DNA from: Deltaproteobacteria bacterium
Lineage (GTDB): Bacteria; Myxococcota_A; Polyangia; DRWM01; JAAZOP01
Length of the DNA: 64,000 bases
Assembly: GCA_016218765.1 (NCBI GenBank)
Contig: JACRCZ010000101.1
Location: 1-64,000, forward strand
Direction of reading: 5' to 3'
The notes under the pieces are model-generated. The model did no database searches. It worked only from the letters and a program-made list of their open reading frames with translations, and had not been told where the DNA came from. Shown piece after piece: positions 16,739 through 25,036 of the stretch (position 1 is its first letter; the number at the start of each line of letters is the position of its first letter). Both the position numbers and the translations under genes were made by a program.

Positions 16739-18580
16739 CTACCGGCACCTCTCCCCCACCACCTCTCCGGCTTCCCCCTCCACCCGTCCGCATGCGGTGC
16801 GCAGGTCGTCGGTCGCGAGGATCAGCTCGTCGTCCTGGCACTCCGTGCCCGCGGCCGCGCGGTTGAACGCCTGGAAGTCGCCCAGCGAGCGCGGGAAGCC
16901 GGCGTCCCATGCGACGCCGAGGCGCGACAGGCACGAGAACACGACCTCGGCGTCGCGTTCGGCCGAGAGTGCCAGGTCGGACACCTTCGCGGCCTCGGCG
17001 AGCGCCTGCGCGTCCTCGAACGCGCGGTCGGCATCGTCGAAGCCGCGCAGGAAGATCCGTTCGTACAGCGTCGCGAGCCGGGCCCGCTCGCTCGTGTTGT
17101 CGCCGCCCGCGATGCGCCAGGCCGAGACGTGCTCGAAGGCGGCGGCGAGCGAGCGGTCGAGCGGTCGTTCGAACGCGTCGCGCGCGGCGGCGGAGAGGAG
17201 CGATTCCCAGTCGCCGGGAGCGATCGTCCTGCCGGCCAGGGTGAGGGCGACGCGGAGGCGGTCGCCCTGGCCGCGCTCGATGGCGTCGACGACGGGGTTC
17301 GGGTCGGCGGGTCGGCGGACGGTGGCGGCGCCTTCCAGGCCGCGGCGGGCGGCGATGAGGGCGACGAGGCGCAGCTCGGGATCGTCGGAGGCGAAGAGCG
17401 GATCGAGGGGGGCGAGCGGGTCGGCGTCGTCGTCGGTCATCGAGCCCAGGTCGCCGGCGGGGCCGGCGACGACGGCGGCGAGGACGGCGGCGGCGGCCAG
17501 GACGTGGCGGCGGACGCGCCCGACGACGAGGGTCTGCGTCGGGAGCGCGGCCAGCTCGGCCGGTGCGTCGTCGAGCAGTTCGCCGCGGGCGAGGTGGACG
17601 GCGACGACGCGGGCGAGGGTGTCGCGTTCGCCTTCGAGGAACATGGTCGGGTCGAGGCGACCTGCGGCCTCGCGGACGTCGGGCGAGGGGTCTTCGCCGC
17701 CGATGAGGGCGGCTTCGAGGATGGCGGCCTGGGCGGTGCCGACCTCGGCGGCGAGGACGGTGAGGCCCTGGATGGCCTGGAGGCGCTCGCTGGGGTCGGT
17801 CGACCGAAGCTGGTCCAGGAGCTCGGGGACGAGAGCGGCGCCTTCGCCGGCGGCGATCTGGGCCTGGAGGCGGGTTTCGGCGTCGGGGTCGTCGGTGCGT
17901 TCCAGGAGGTGGTCGGTGGCGTCGGGGACGGCGAGGACGGGGATGGCGCCGGCGGCGGCGCGGCGGACGGCCTCGGGCTGGGTTTCGTCGTCGGCGAGGT
18001 CGAGGAGCACGTCGGCGAGGGCGACGAGGTCGGCTTCGGCGGTCTCGCCGGTGCGGCCGGTGGCGATCGCGTCGGTGGCGGCGTGGATGAGGGCGAGCCG
18101 TTCGTCGGGACCGGTGGCGTTGCGGATGCCGTCGGCGAGGAGGTCGTAGGCGGCGGGTCCGCAGCGGCAGGCGAGGGCGGGGCCGACGAGGCGTCGTGTG
18201 GCGGCGTCGGTTTCTTGGTGCAGCCGCGCTGCGAGTGCCGTGCAGGCGGACTCGAGTGCGAAGCAGGGTTCCTGGCCGAGGGCCTGCAGGCCTGCGGCGC
18301 GGCGTTGGGCATCGGGCGCGGTGGTCGCCAACTCGGCGAGCGCTTCGATCTCGACGCGTCGTGCTTCGCAGACGGCGCGTTCGTCGGCATCGCCGAGGGC
18401 GTCGCATTCCGCGGGCGGAGTCGCCGCGGCGAACCCGGTTTCGGGATCGGGGATGCCGGGTGGGGGGCAGGCGGGGAGGAAGAGGAGGAGGAGGAGGGGC
18501 AGGAGGAGGAGGAGGGGAGCCGTTTTCGGTTTTCGGTTTTCGGTTTTCGGAAGGGCGGAAAGGAGTTGGTGCCGGGCCAT
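16739..18580 (-). CDS. Lipoprotein with HEAT-like helical repeats
   Basis: About 613 aa. From the ATG at 18580 the protein has a lipoprotein signal whose hydrophobic core is a run of Leu/Pro (LLLLLPLLLLLFLPAC). Between the basic start and the core lies the peptide KTENRKPKT, encoded by a 7-bp-period array, so the repeat sits inside the signal sequence. The mature part begins with Cys-containing sequence and continues as Ala/Leu/Asp-rich helices with HEAT-like spacing (PEAVRRAAAGAIPVLA, DAETRLQAQIAAGEGAA, SERLQAIQGLTVLAAE). It is probably a periplasm-facing anchored scaffold; function unknown. An ATG at 18622 is an alternative start. Neither has a good ribosome binding site. Confidence 0.7.
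   Translation of the reverse strand: MARHQLLSALPKTENRKPKTAPLLLLLPLLLLLFLPACPPPGIPDPETGFAAATPPAECDALGDADERAVCEARRVEIEALAELATTAPDAQRRAAGLQALGQEPCFALESACTALAARLHQETDAATRRLVGPALACRCGPAAYDLLADGIRNATGPDERLALIHAATDAIATGRTGETAEADLVALADVLLDLADDETQPEAVRRAAAGAIPVLAVPDATDHLLERTDDPDAETRLQAQIAAGEGAALVPELLDQLRSTDPSERLQAIQGLTVLAAEVGTAQAAILEAALIGGEDPSPDVREAAGRLDPTMFLEGERDTLARVVAVHLARGELLDDAPAELAALPTQTLVVGRVRRHVLAAAAVLAAVVAGPAGDLGSMTDDDADPLAPLDPLFASDDPELRLVALIAARRGLEGAATVRRPADPNPVVDAIERGQGDRLRVALTLAGRTIAPGDWESLLSAAARDAFERPLDRSLAAAFEHVSAWRIAGGDNTSERARLATLYERIFLRGFDDADRAFEDAQALAEAAKVSDLALSAERDAEVVFSCLSRLGVAWDAGFPRSLGDFQAFNRAAAGTECQDDELILATDDLRTACGRVEGEAGEVVGERCR
18522..18549. repeat. 7-bp tandem array (GTTTTCG)4
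   Basis: Four exact copies of GTTTTCG. On the minus strand they encode part of the n-region of a lipoprotein signal peptide. The same heptamer opens the arrays at 32706 and 47975. Confidence 0.95.
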
Positions 18581-18639
18581 CCGTGGGGGAAGGGGATCGT
18601 GTTGCTTCACGTGCGCATCCATCGCAGGATTTGCGGATC

Positions 18640-18667
18640 TTGACAAGATTCTTCCCGCCGCTAGATT
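18640..18667 (+). promoter_or_regulatory. Promoter of the tRNA-Asn gene
   Basis: TTGACA (18640-18645) and TAGATT (18662-18667) are separated by 16 bp, and the tRNA begins 21 bp after the -10 box, a normal distance for a short tRNA leader. Confidence 0.7.
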
Positions 18668-18688
18668 CCCGCCCGCCGACGAGGCTGC

Positions 18689-18764
<76 letters not shown>

Positions 18765-18914
18765 ACGATCGGGAACGCGACAAGCGCGGCGTCGAGCTGC
18801 GCGAGGCGGGGCGCGCGGAGTTCCGGCACGCGGTCGCCGCGCTGGCACGCTCTTGTGTCGGGAGACCGGTAGGGCCGGCGCCGACGCCGAAGAGAACCTC
18901 CACCGGAGGGAAGG

Positions 18915-19052
18915 TCAGTTCGGCTTTCGCGTGCGCTTCGCGCAGGGGATCACGTGGAAGGACAGGAGGCCGTTTCCGGAGGTGCCGGTGGCCTGGCGCG
19001 CGATCGCGGAGAGCGAGCGGATCGCCTTGCCGTCATGCTCGCGCTCGCGCAT
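18915..19052 (-). pseudogene. DUF2924-like remnant (mobile-element-associated family)
   Basis: The minus-strand frame reads HDGKAIRSLSAIARQATGTSGNG, resembling the C-terminal signature of DUF2924 proteins (YRSLSAIAREITGTRWNGPLFFGL pattern). Those proteins usually accompany serine recombinases in integrated elements. The expected upstream part of the domain is missing and the end is divergent. Its place just downstream of a tRNA gene, a common integration site, fits the scar of a lost element. Recognition is by eye from a short segment. Confidence 0.35.
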
Positions 19053-20271
19053 CGCGCCGGCGCGGGGGATTTGCGGGTCCCGCGCGCGTCGTCTGTGCGG
19101 GTCGTTCGAGCTCGGTGCCGACACGCAACTGGTCGACGTACTGCGCGTAGCGGAAGGTTCGATCTCGTCGCCGACCGGTGGTCTCAACGAGCACGCCGAG
19201 GTTCTCGAGAACGCCGATCGCTTTTGCCGCGGTCGGCTTCGTCGTCCGTAGAAGCTCGACCGTGCCGGGCACGGTCACGATCGGGTGGCGCGGAAGCAGC
19301 TCGAAGAGACGGGCCGCGGCGACGGATGCGCGCGCGCCTCCGAGCACTCGGGTCCGGTCGCGAGCGACCAGGGCGAACAGCCCCCGCGCACTCTGCACCG
19401 CCTCCTCCGCAATCGTCGCCACCCCCTCGAGGAAGAACGACGTCCAGCCCTCCCAGTCGCCCTCGGTCCGTACCTGGTCGAGCGCCCGGTAGTAGGCCTC
19501 GCGCCGGCGCTTGAAGAACAGGCTGAGGTACAGCAGCGGCTGCGAAAGCAGCTTCCATTCCTCGAGGAGCAACGCCACGAGGAGCCGGCCCGTGCGGCCG
19601 TTCCCGTCGAGGTAGGGATGGATGGTCTCGAACTGCGCATGGGCGAGTCCGACGCGCACGAGCGGTGGAAGCCGATCGTCGGCGTGGATGTACAGCTCCA
19701 ACTCGCCGAGCAGTCGGGGCACCTCTTCCGGCGGCGGCGGCACGTAGAGCGCATTGCCGGGCCGCGTTCCACCGATCCAGTTCTGCGATCGGCGAATCTC
19801 ACCGGGCCGCTTGTCCGCGCCGCGCCCCCCCTTCATCAGGCGGCGGTGGGCTTCGCCGAGCAGCCGAGTGGACAGGGGGAGGCCGTCCTCCCGGGCCAAC
19901 TGCCTGCGGGTGTAGGCCAGGGCATCGAGGTAGTTGCAGAGCTCCAGCACCCCGGCCTCTTCCGTCGGTCCCGGCAGCGCTCCGGCTTCGTAGTTGAGCA
20001 GGTCCACGAGCGTCGCCTGCGTGCCTTCGATCTGCGACGATACGACGGCCTCCTTCCGCACGAAGGCGTAGATGAACCACTCGACGGACGGCACCATCTC
20101 TCCTGCGAGGTCCAGCCGCGACAAACCGTGCTCGGCGGCTCGCAGGAACTCCTGCATCCTCGTGCCGACCTCGAGCGGAGGGTCGACAGGCGGCAGCGGC
20201 TTCGGAACGAAGGCTGCGATCTCTTCTCCCCCCACCGTCCTGCGCTCGAATGTCCCCGTCTCTCTGGCCAT
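19033..20271 (-). CDS. Fic family protein with C-terminal winged helix
   Basis: 412 aa from the ATG at 20271; an in-frame TTG at 20298 is possible. The Fic core motif HPYLDGNGRTGR (218-229) has the catalytic His and the nucleotide-binding GNGRTGR, so it probably transfers AMP from ATP to a protein target. An N-terminal inhibitory-helix motif (SSQIEGT, 78-84, S/TxxxEG/N type) places it in the self-inhibited class II Fic group. The last 90 residues (TVPGTVELLRTTKPTAAKAIGVLENLG) form a winged helix, common in stand-alone Fic proteins and suggestive of self-regulation. A palindrome lies 40 bp upstream. No antitoxin gene is adjacent. A DUF2924-like scrap and a tRNA follow it, consistent with horizontal acquisition. 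Confidence 0.9.
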   Translation of the reverse strand: MARETGTFERRTVGGEEIAAFVPKPLPPVDPPLEVGTRMQEFLRAAEHGLSRLDLAGEMVPSVEWFIYAFVRKEAVVSSQIEGTQATLVDLLNYEAGALPGPTEEAGVLELCNYLDALAYTRRQLAREDGLPLSTRLLGEAHRRLMKGGRGADKRPGEIRRSQNWIGGTRPGNALYVPPPPEEVPRLLGELELYIHADDRLPPLVRVGLAHAQFETIHPYLDGNGRTGRLLVALLLEEWKLLSQPLLYLSLFFKRRREAYYRALDQVRTEGDWEGWTSFFLEGVATIAEEAVQSARGLFALVARDRTRVLGGARASVAAARLFELLPRHPIVTVPGTVELLRTTKPTAAKAIGVLENLGVLVETTGRRRDRTFRYAQYVDQLRVGTELERPAQTTRAGPANPPRRRDARARA

Positions 20272-20310
20272 GGCCGCTGGGAAACGATCCTTTCCCAAGG
20301 CTCGGCGAAA

Positions 20311-20326
20311 GTAAAGCCTTCTTTAC
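20311..20326. promoter_or_regulatory. Operator-like palindrome upstream of the Fic gene
   Basis: GTAAAG-CCTT-CTTTAC: 6-bp perfect arms around 4 bp, AT-rich against the GC-rich surroundings, 40 bp upstream of the Fic start. It may be the binding site of the Fic protein's own winged helix (inference). Confidence 0.45.
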
Positions 20327-20589
20327 CAGACCTCGCAGTCGGCGGCCAACGCCGCGATTCTCCACGGGTCTGAAGACGGCCGTTCTCGATGCGTCTTGGA
20401 TCGAGAGCCAACGTGATCGCCGTCCGAAACCCGGGCGGGGGAGGTTGCCGCGCCCTCCGCTGGGCCGTCTCGCTTGGCGCGAGGATTGGTCGAGAGGTCG
20501 GCGGCGCCTTCGTGCCGGCGCCGTCATGTCGCGGATGGCCCGGAAGACGAGCTGGAAGCGGGTATCGCGCTTCCTCTCGGCGACCGGGA
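20327..20589. other. Intergenic, no gene seen
   Basis: About 260 bp between the Fic control palindrome and the stop of the next minus-strand gene. Open frames are GC-driven and show no conserved motif. Confidence 0.4.
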
Positions 20590-21018
20590 TTACCGGGGCG
20601 GACCGATGCGCAGGCCGCGGCAGTTGAAGGCGTCCATGTCGACGGTGAGCTGGAAGCAGCCCTCACCGGCGCCGCACGCCGAGACGATCGCAGCGGTCCA
20701 ACGGGGATGCTCGGCCTCCGGCGCGTCGAAGAAGTTGATCCACATCGACTGCTCCGCATCCTCGCCGCGCAGGCCGACGTACTGGCGCCGGTAGTCCGCG
20801 AGTCGCGCCGCGATCCGGGAGACGGCCGCGCCCCGCCCGGCGGGCGACGCGGCGAGCGCCCCGAGGTGCTCGCGCACCAGCCGCTCGGCCTGCGCGACAT
20901 CCGCCCCGGTCGGCGTCCAGCGGCCGCCCGGCGCCGGCGGACCCGCCTCGAGCTCCTCCGGAAGAACGACGCCGCGATACCCCGACCCTTCGACGATCCG
21001 ACCTTCCATGCCGCCCAT
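20590..21018 (-). CDS. Hypothetical protein, 142 aa
   Basis: The start at 21018 follows AAGGGGAGATC at good spacing; the longer upstream frame is Arg/Pro-rich and unlikely. The protein begins MGGMEGRIVEGSGYRG and has an Ala-rich helical middle (AERLVREHLGALAASPAG, RIAARLADYRRQYVGL). It ends in a compact conserved-looking segment (QSMWINFFDAPEAEHPRW, then FQLTVDMDAFNCRGL). No signal peptide or membrane helix is seen. I do not recognise the family. The C-terminal segment looks like a folded domain and not filler, so the gene is probably real. Confidence 0.65.
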   Translation of the reverse strand: MGGMEGRIVEGSGYRGVVLPEELEAGPPAPGGRWTPTGADVAQAERLVREHLGALAASPAGRGAAVSRIAARLADYRRQYVGLRGEDAEQSMWINFFDAPEAEHPRWTAAIVSACGAGEGCFQLTVDMDAFNCRGLRIGPPR

Positions 21019-21267
21019 GATCTCCCCTTCCCGCGTCCGCTCGACCACCGCTCCCGGACGCCACCATAGCACGTCGCCCCGGGCGCCCGGCTCGCGGAGG
21101 GTGGTGGGTCGTTTCGGCTGCACGTCGTGCGGCAACCCTGCCAGGTTCGGTCGGACGGAAGGACGGCATGGCGGGCCCCTGGTCAATCCGGTGTTTGTCG
21201 CGCGCCCGTGCCGGGACGGTGGAGCGGGGTCTTGCGGGCGGCGAGGTCCTTTCCGGATGGGCCGACG

Positions 21268-21294
21268 TTTGAGGTGCCGGTTCGGCACCTCAAA
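21268..21294 (-). terminator. Perfect 12-bp stem hairpin after the MBL-fold gene
   Basis: TTTGAGGTGCCG and CGGCACCTCAAA enclose a 3-nt loop, 24 bp past the stop of the minus-strand metallo-hydrolase. There is no clear T-tract, so a Rho-assisted terminator or mRNA-stabilising hairpin is equally possible. Confidence 0.5.
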
Positions 21295-21317
21295 GCGCGC
21301 GCGGCGGGACACGGGCC

Positions 21318-22088
21318 CTACAGCTCGACGGCGAGGCCGTCGAACGCGAACTCGTGGCAGGCGGGGAGCGTGCGGCGGCGATCCACGCCGTGGCCCAGGT
21401 GCGTGAAGACGGTGCGGCGCGGGCGGGCGCGGGCCGTGAGTCGCAGCGCCTCCTGGACGTCAAGCACGCTGCGTAACGACCGATCGGCCCGCTCCTCCCA
21501 GAAGCTGGTACCGAGGACCAGGACGTCGAGGTCGCGCAGGCGCTCGTCGACCAGCGCGTCCGGCACGTCCAGCGAGTCGGGCATGTAGACGATGCGACGA
21601 CCCGCAACCTCGATGCGGTACGCGTAGGCGAAGCCGTTCGCCCCGTGCGGCACCTCGAACGGCTCGAAACGGGCGCCGGCGAAATCCACCGGCCCGTCGG
21701 GCCGCTCGATCGCCATGCGCGCGGGCAGCCACGGGTAGCGTTCGAGGAGCATGTCGTGGCTGCGGGAAGGCACGTGAACGCGCAGGGGCGCGGCGGTCCA
21801 GCGCACGAAGTCGTACAGGTCGACGATGCCGCCGACGTGGTCGTTGTGCGAGTGGGTCAGGAAGACGGCGTCCAGCGAGCGGATGTCGTGCGCGACCAGA
21901 CGCTCGCGCAGCTCGGGCGGCGCGTCGAGCAGGACGCGGGCGCCGGGCCATTCGAGCAGCACGGCGGGGCGGGCGCGCCGATTGAAGCCCGTCGTGCGGG
22001 CCTCGGCGCAGACCTCGCAATCGCACCACCACCGAGGCACGCCCTGCGAGTCGCCGGAACCGAGGAAGGTGAGGAGCACTGGATTCAT
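21318..22088 (-). CDS. MBL-fold metallo-hydrolase, PhnP/PqqB-like
   Basis: 256 aa from ATG 22088. An in-frame ATG at 22121 lies inside a dispersed repeat and is less likely. The N-terminus GSGDSQGVPRWWCDCEVC matches the Cys-containing entry loop of PhnP/PqqB-type MBL hydrolases. The metal site HSHNDHVGG (HxHxDH) follows, with a later ligand in FTHLGHGVD. PhnP relatives hydrolyse cyclic phosphodiesters such as ribosyl cyclic phosphates, but the family is broad and no phn genes are nearby, so the substrate is open. It may be cotranscribed with the flavoprotein gene upstream. Confidence 0.8.
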   Translation of the reverse strand: MNPVLLTFLGSGDSQGVPRWWCDCEVCAEARTTGFNRRARPAVLLEWPGARVLLDAPPELRERLVAHDIRSLDAVFLTHSHNDHVGGIVDLYDFVRWTAAPLRVHVPSRSHDMLLERYPWLPARMAIERPDGPVDFAGARFEPFEVPHGANGFAYAYRIEVAGRRIVYMPDSLDVPDALVDERLRDLDVLVLGTSFWEERADRSLRSVLDVQEALRLTARARPRRTVFTHLGHGVDRRRTLPACHEFAFDGLAVEL

Positions 22089-22114
22089 CACTGTGCGGGG
22101 GTCCTGTCCTCCTG

Positions 22115-22153
22115 CCGCCATCGGAGTCCATCGGTGTCCATCGGTGGTTCCGT
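22115..22153 (-). repeat. Dispersed 10-bp-period repeat, copy C
   Basis: On the minus strand GAACCACCGATGGACACCGATGG continues with a third unit ending in CTCCGAT, and GGACAGGA follows at about 22110. It is the same family as the copies at 4412, 4541 and 30911, with C for A at one position. It lies between the stop of the flavoprotein and the start of the MBL gene and contains an in-frame ATG for the latter. Confidence 0.85.
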
Positions 22154-22167
22154 CCCGTCCGGAGCGC

Positions 22168-23532
22168 CTAGGGTTTGCGGGCCGCGAGGTCCTTCATCGC
22201 GACGCCGGCGGCGATGAGGATCGGGTCGTAGACCGGGGCGAAGGGGGGAGCGTAGGTCAGGTCGAGCTGTTCGACCTCGGAGACGGTCATGTCGGCCTGC
22301 AGGGCCGCCGCGAAGACGTCGATGCGCTTGGCGACGGCGTCGCCGCCGGCCATCTGGGCGCCGAGCAGCCGGCCCGTCTCGCGTTCGACGAAGAGGACGG
22401 TGCGGATCGTGCGCGACCCGGGATACGAGTGGCCGCGGGTGCGGTGGCGGGAGACGGAGGCGACGGCGTCCAGGCCCAGCTCGCGGACTTCGCGCATCCC
22501 GAGCCCCGTGCGGCCGACCTCGATGTCGAACAGCTTGAACGCCGCGCTCCCGACGATTCCGGCGAAGCGCTCGTCGGCGCCTGCGGCGTTGGCGCCTGCG
22601 ATCTTGCCCTGCTTGTTGGCGGTGGTGCCCAGCGGCACCCAGACCGGGAGGCCGCTCACGCGGTGGGTCGCCTCGGCGCAGTCGCCCGCGGCGAAGACGT
22701 GGGGGACGTTCGTGCGCTGGCGGTCGTCGACGGCGATCGCCCCGGAGGGCCCGAGCTTCAGGCCGGCGGCCCGGGCGAGGGCGACATCGGGGCGGATGCC
22801 GGTGGCGACCAGGACGAGGTCGGCCGCGACGGCGCCCTGGTCGGTCTGGACGACGAGCAACCGTGGCGTGGTTCCCTGGGCGATGCCGGCAACCGAGACG
22901 CCGGTCTGCACGCGGACCTCGTTCCTCCGCAGCTCTTCCAGGGCGGTCCGCGCGATCTCGTCGTGATAGCCGGCGAGGATCTGCTCGGCGCGCTCCAGGA
23001 TCGTGACCGCCAGGCCGCGCCGGCGGAGCGCCTCGGCCATCTCCATGCCGATGTAGCCGCCGCCGAGGATCGCGGCCTCGCGCGGGCCCGATTCGGCGAG
23101 GTGGCGCTTGAGCACGGCGCCCTCGGGGAGCGTGCGCAGGACGAACACGCCGGGGAGGTCGATGCCCGGGAGGGGCGGGCGGACGGGCGCGGCGCCGGTG
23201 GCGACGATCAGCCGGTCGTAGGGCTCCTCGCGAACGGCGCACTGGTCCAGATCGCGCACCTCGACCACCTTGCGGTCGGGCCGTATCGCGAGAACCTCGT
23301 GGCGCACGCGGACGTCGATGCCCCGGTCCTTGCGTGCCTCCTCCGCCTGGAGGACGACCAGATCGTCGAGGGTGCGGGCGGGGTCGATGAGGTTGTACGG
23401 GATGCCGCAGGAGGCGTACGAGATCCACCCGCCGCGCTCGAACACGACCACGTCGGCGCTGGGCGCCCGCCGCTTGGCCTGGCTCGCCGCGCTCATCCCC
23501 GCCGCCACACCGCCGATGACCACGATGCGCAT
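22168..23532 (-). CDS. CoA-disulfide reductase / NADH oxidase-like flavoprotein
   Basis: 454 aa pyridine-nucleotide-disulfide oxidoreductase. The FAD site is GGVAAGMSAA near residue 7, the single redox Cys is Cys42 in SYASCGIPY (CoA-disulfide reductase/Nox signature), the NAD(P) site is AILGGGYIGMEMAE, and the second FAD motif is VFAAGDCAE. The C-terminal dimerisation domain is complete (YDPILIAAGVAMKDL). The single active-site Cys, without a CxxxxC pair, argues for CoA-disulfide, persulfide or polysulfide reduction or NADH oxidation. No rhodanese domain is fused. It lies downstream of phoU but behind a hairpin. Confidence 0.85.
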   Translation of the reverse strand: MRIVVIGGVAAGMSAASQAKRRAPSADVVVFERGGWISYASCGIPYNLIDPARTLDDLVVLQAEEARKDRGIDVRVRHEVLAIRPDRKVVEVRDLDQCAVREEPYDRLIVATGAAPVRPPLPGIDLPGVFVLRTLPEGAVLKRHLAESGPREAAILGGGYIGMEMAEALRRRGLAVTILERAEQILAGYHDEIARTALEELRRNEVRVQTGVSVAGIAQGTTPRLLVVQTDQGAVAADLVLVATGIRPDVALARAAGLKLGPSGAIAVDDRQRTNVPHVFAAGDCAEATHRVSGLPVWVPLGTTANKQGKIAGANAAGADERFAGIVGSAAFKLFDIEVGRTGLGMREVRELGLDAVASVSRHRTRGHSYPGSRTIRTVLFVERETGRLLGAQMAGGDAVAKRIDVFAAALQADMTVSEVEQLDLTYAPPFAPVYDPILIAAGVAMKDLAARKP

Positions 23533-23548
23533 GGGGGGGAACTAGCAT

Positions 23549-23569
23549 GTTGCGGCCTGTGGCCGCAAC
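23549..23569 (-). terminator. 9-bp perfect hairpin at the end of the pst operon
   Basis: GTTGCGGCC and GGCCGCAAC enclose a 3-nt loop, 16 bp past the phoU stop. Only a weak T-containing tail follows on the minus strand. It probably terminates the pst-phoU transcript at least in part. Confidence 0.55.
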
Positions 23570-23584
23570 GAGGGTTCGAGCTCG

Positions 23585-24265
23585 TCAGGTCGAGGCGGCG
23601 CCGCGGTGGCGGATGTCCTCGCCGCGCACCATGAAGACCACCATCTCGGCGATGTTGCAGGCGTGGTCCCCGATGCGCTCGAGGTACTTGGCGACCGACT
23701 GCACCCGGGTGGCGCGGTAGATGTTCCGCGGCTCCTCCATCATGTAGGTCAGAAGCTCGCGGAAGATCTGCTCGTAATAGGCGTCGACGGTCTCGTCGCG
23801 GCCGAGCACGTCGCGGGCACGGTCGGCGTCGCGGGAAACGAAGGCGTCGAGCGCCTCGCGGACCATGCCCTGCGCCGCCTGGGCCATGACCGGCAGGCCG
23901 ACGTAGGGCTTGAGCGCCGGCTCCTTGTTCAGCTCCAGCGCCCGCTCCGCGATGTTGACCGAGAGGTCGCCGATCCGCTCGAGGTCGGTGACGAGCTTCA
24001 GGGCGATGGTCAGGAAGCGCAGGTCGGAGGCCACCGGCTGCCGGCGGGCGAGGATGCTCAGGCAGAGCTGGTCGGTCTCGACCTCGAGCCGATCGACCTC
24101 CGCGTCGCCGTCCAGGATCCCCTGCGCCAGCACGTCGTCGCGCTCGACGACCGCGCGGATGGCGCCGGCGATGGCCGCCTCGACCTTGGCGCCGAGCAGC
24201 AGGATCCGCTCGCGCAGCTTCGTCAGCTCCGCCTCGTACTCCCGATCGGTATGTGTCAGCGGCAT
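23585..24265 (-). CDS. phoU: Phosphate signalling protein PhoU
   Basis: 226 aa. Two PhoU helical repeats carry the conserved metal-binding E/DxxxD patterns: VTDLERIGDLSVNIAE in the first and AKYLERIGDHACNIAE in the second. PhoU links the Pst transporter to the PhoR kinase and keeps the Pho regulon off when phosphate is ample. It is the last gene of the pst operon, 16 bp after pstB. Length and motifs are complete. Confidence 0.96.
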   Translation of the reverse strand: MPLTHTDREYEAELTKLRERILLLGAKVEAAIAGAIRAVVERDDVLAQGILDGDAEVDRLEVETDQLCLSILARRQPVASDLRFLTIALKLVTDLERIGDLSVNIAERALELNKEPALKPYVGLPVMAQAAQGMVREALDAFVSRDADRARDVLGRDETVDAYYEQIFRELLTYMMEEPRNIYRATRVQSVAKYLERIGDHACNIAEMVVFMVRGEDIRHRGAAST

Positions 24266-24281
24266 GGCAACTCCCCGGCCA

Positions 24282-25025
24282 TCAGCCGAACCGGCCGGTA
24301 ATGTAATCCTCGGTCTTGCGGTTGTTCGGGTGCGTGAACAGGACGTCGGTACGGTCGACCTCGACCAGCTCGCCCTGGTAGAAGAATGCGGTGAAGTCGG
24401 CGACGCGCGCGGCCTGCTGCATGTTGTGGGTGACGATGGCGATCGTGTAGCGCTCGCGCAGCTCGTGGATCAGCTCCTCGATGCGGGCAGTGGCGATGGG
24501 ATCGAGGGCCGAGCACGGCTCGTCCATGAGCAGGACCTCGGGCTCCAGGGCCAGCGCGCGTGCGATGCACAACCGCTGCTGCTGCCCGCCGGAGAGGCTG
24601 GAGCCCGTCCGCTTCAGGACGTCCCTGACCTCGTCCCACAGTGCGGCCTGCCGCAGCGCCTTCTCGACCGTTCCCGCCGGGTCCGGGACGGGCTCCCCGC
24701 TGAGACGCAGGCCGGCAAGCACGTTCTCCCGGATGGACATGGTGGGGAAGGGGTTCGGCTTCTGGAAGACCATGCCGACGCGACGCCGCACGCGGACGGG
24801 GTTGACTCCGGGGGCGTAGATGTCCTGGCCGTCCAAGGCGACGCGGCCGGCGACGCGCGCCCCGGGAACGACCTCGTGCATGCGGTTCAGGCAGCGGACG
24901 AAGGTCGACTTGCCGCAGCCGGAGGGCCCGATGATGGCGGTCACGCGCGTCTCGGGGAACGCCAGCGTGATTCCCTTGAGCGCCTCGTTCGCGCCGAACC
25001 AGGCGTGCAGGTCGTGCGCCGCCAT
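24282..25025 (-). CDS. pstB: Phosphate ABC transporter ATP-binding protein PstB
   Basis: 247 aa. Walker [10 protein letters not shown] (33-41), signature LSGGQQQR, Walker B VLLMDEP and the PstB-typical [11 protein letters not shown] and [11 protein letters not shown] segments are all present. It energises high-affinity phosphate import with PstC and PstA. The start at ATG 25025 lies 11 bp after the pstA stop and follows GGACGAAG. Confidence 0.97.
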   Translation of the reverse strand: MAAHDLHAWFGANEALKGITLAFPETRVTAIIGPSGCGKSTFVRCLNRMHEVVPGARVAGRVALDGQDIYAPGVNPVRVRRRVGMVFQKPNPFPTMSIRENVLAGLRLSGEPVPDPAGTVEKALRQAALWDEVRDVLKRTGSSLSGGQQQRLCIARALALEPEVLLMDEPCSALDPIATARIEELIHELRERYTIAIVTHNMQQAARVADFTAFFYQGELVEVDRTDVLFTHPNNRKTEDYITGRFG

Positions 25026-25036
25026 CTTCGTCCGGA

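Noticed and set aside
16653-18407. 585-codon N-terminal extension of the beta-CASP nuclease
   Set aside because: Arg/Pro-rich shadow of the lipoprotein gene on the same strand in another frame; MKIKFLG has its own Shine-Dalgarno sequence.
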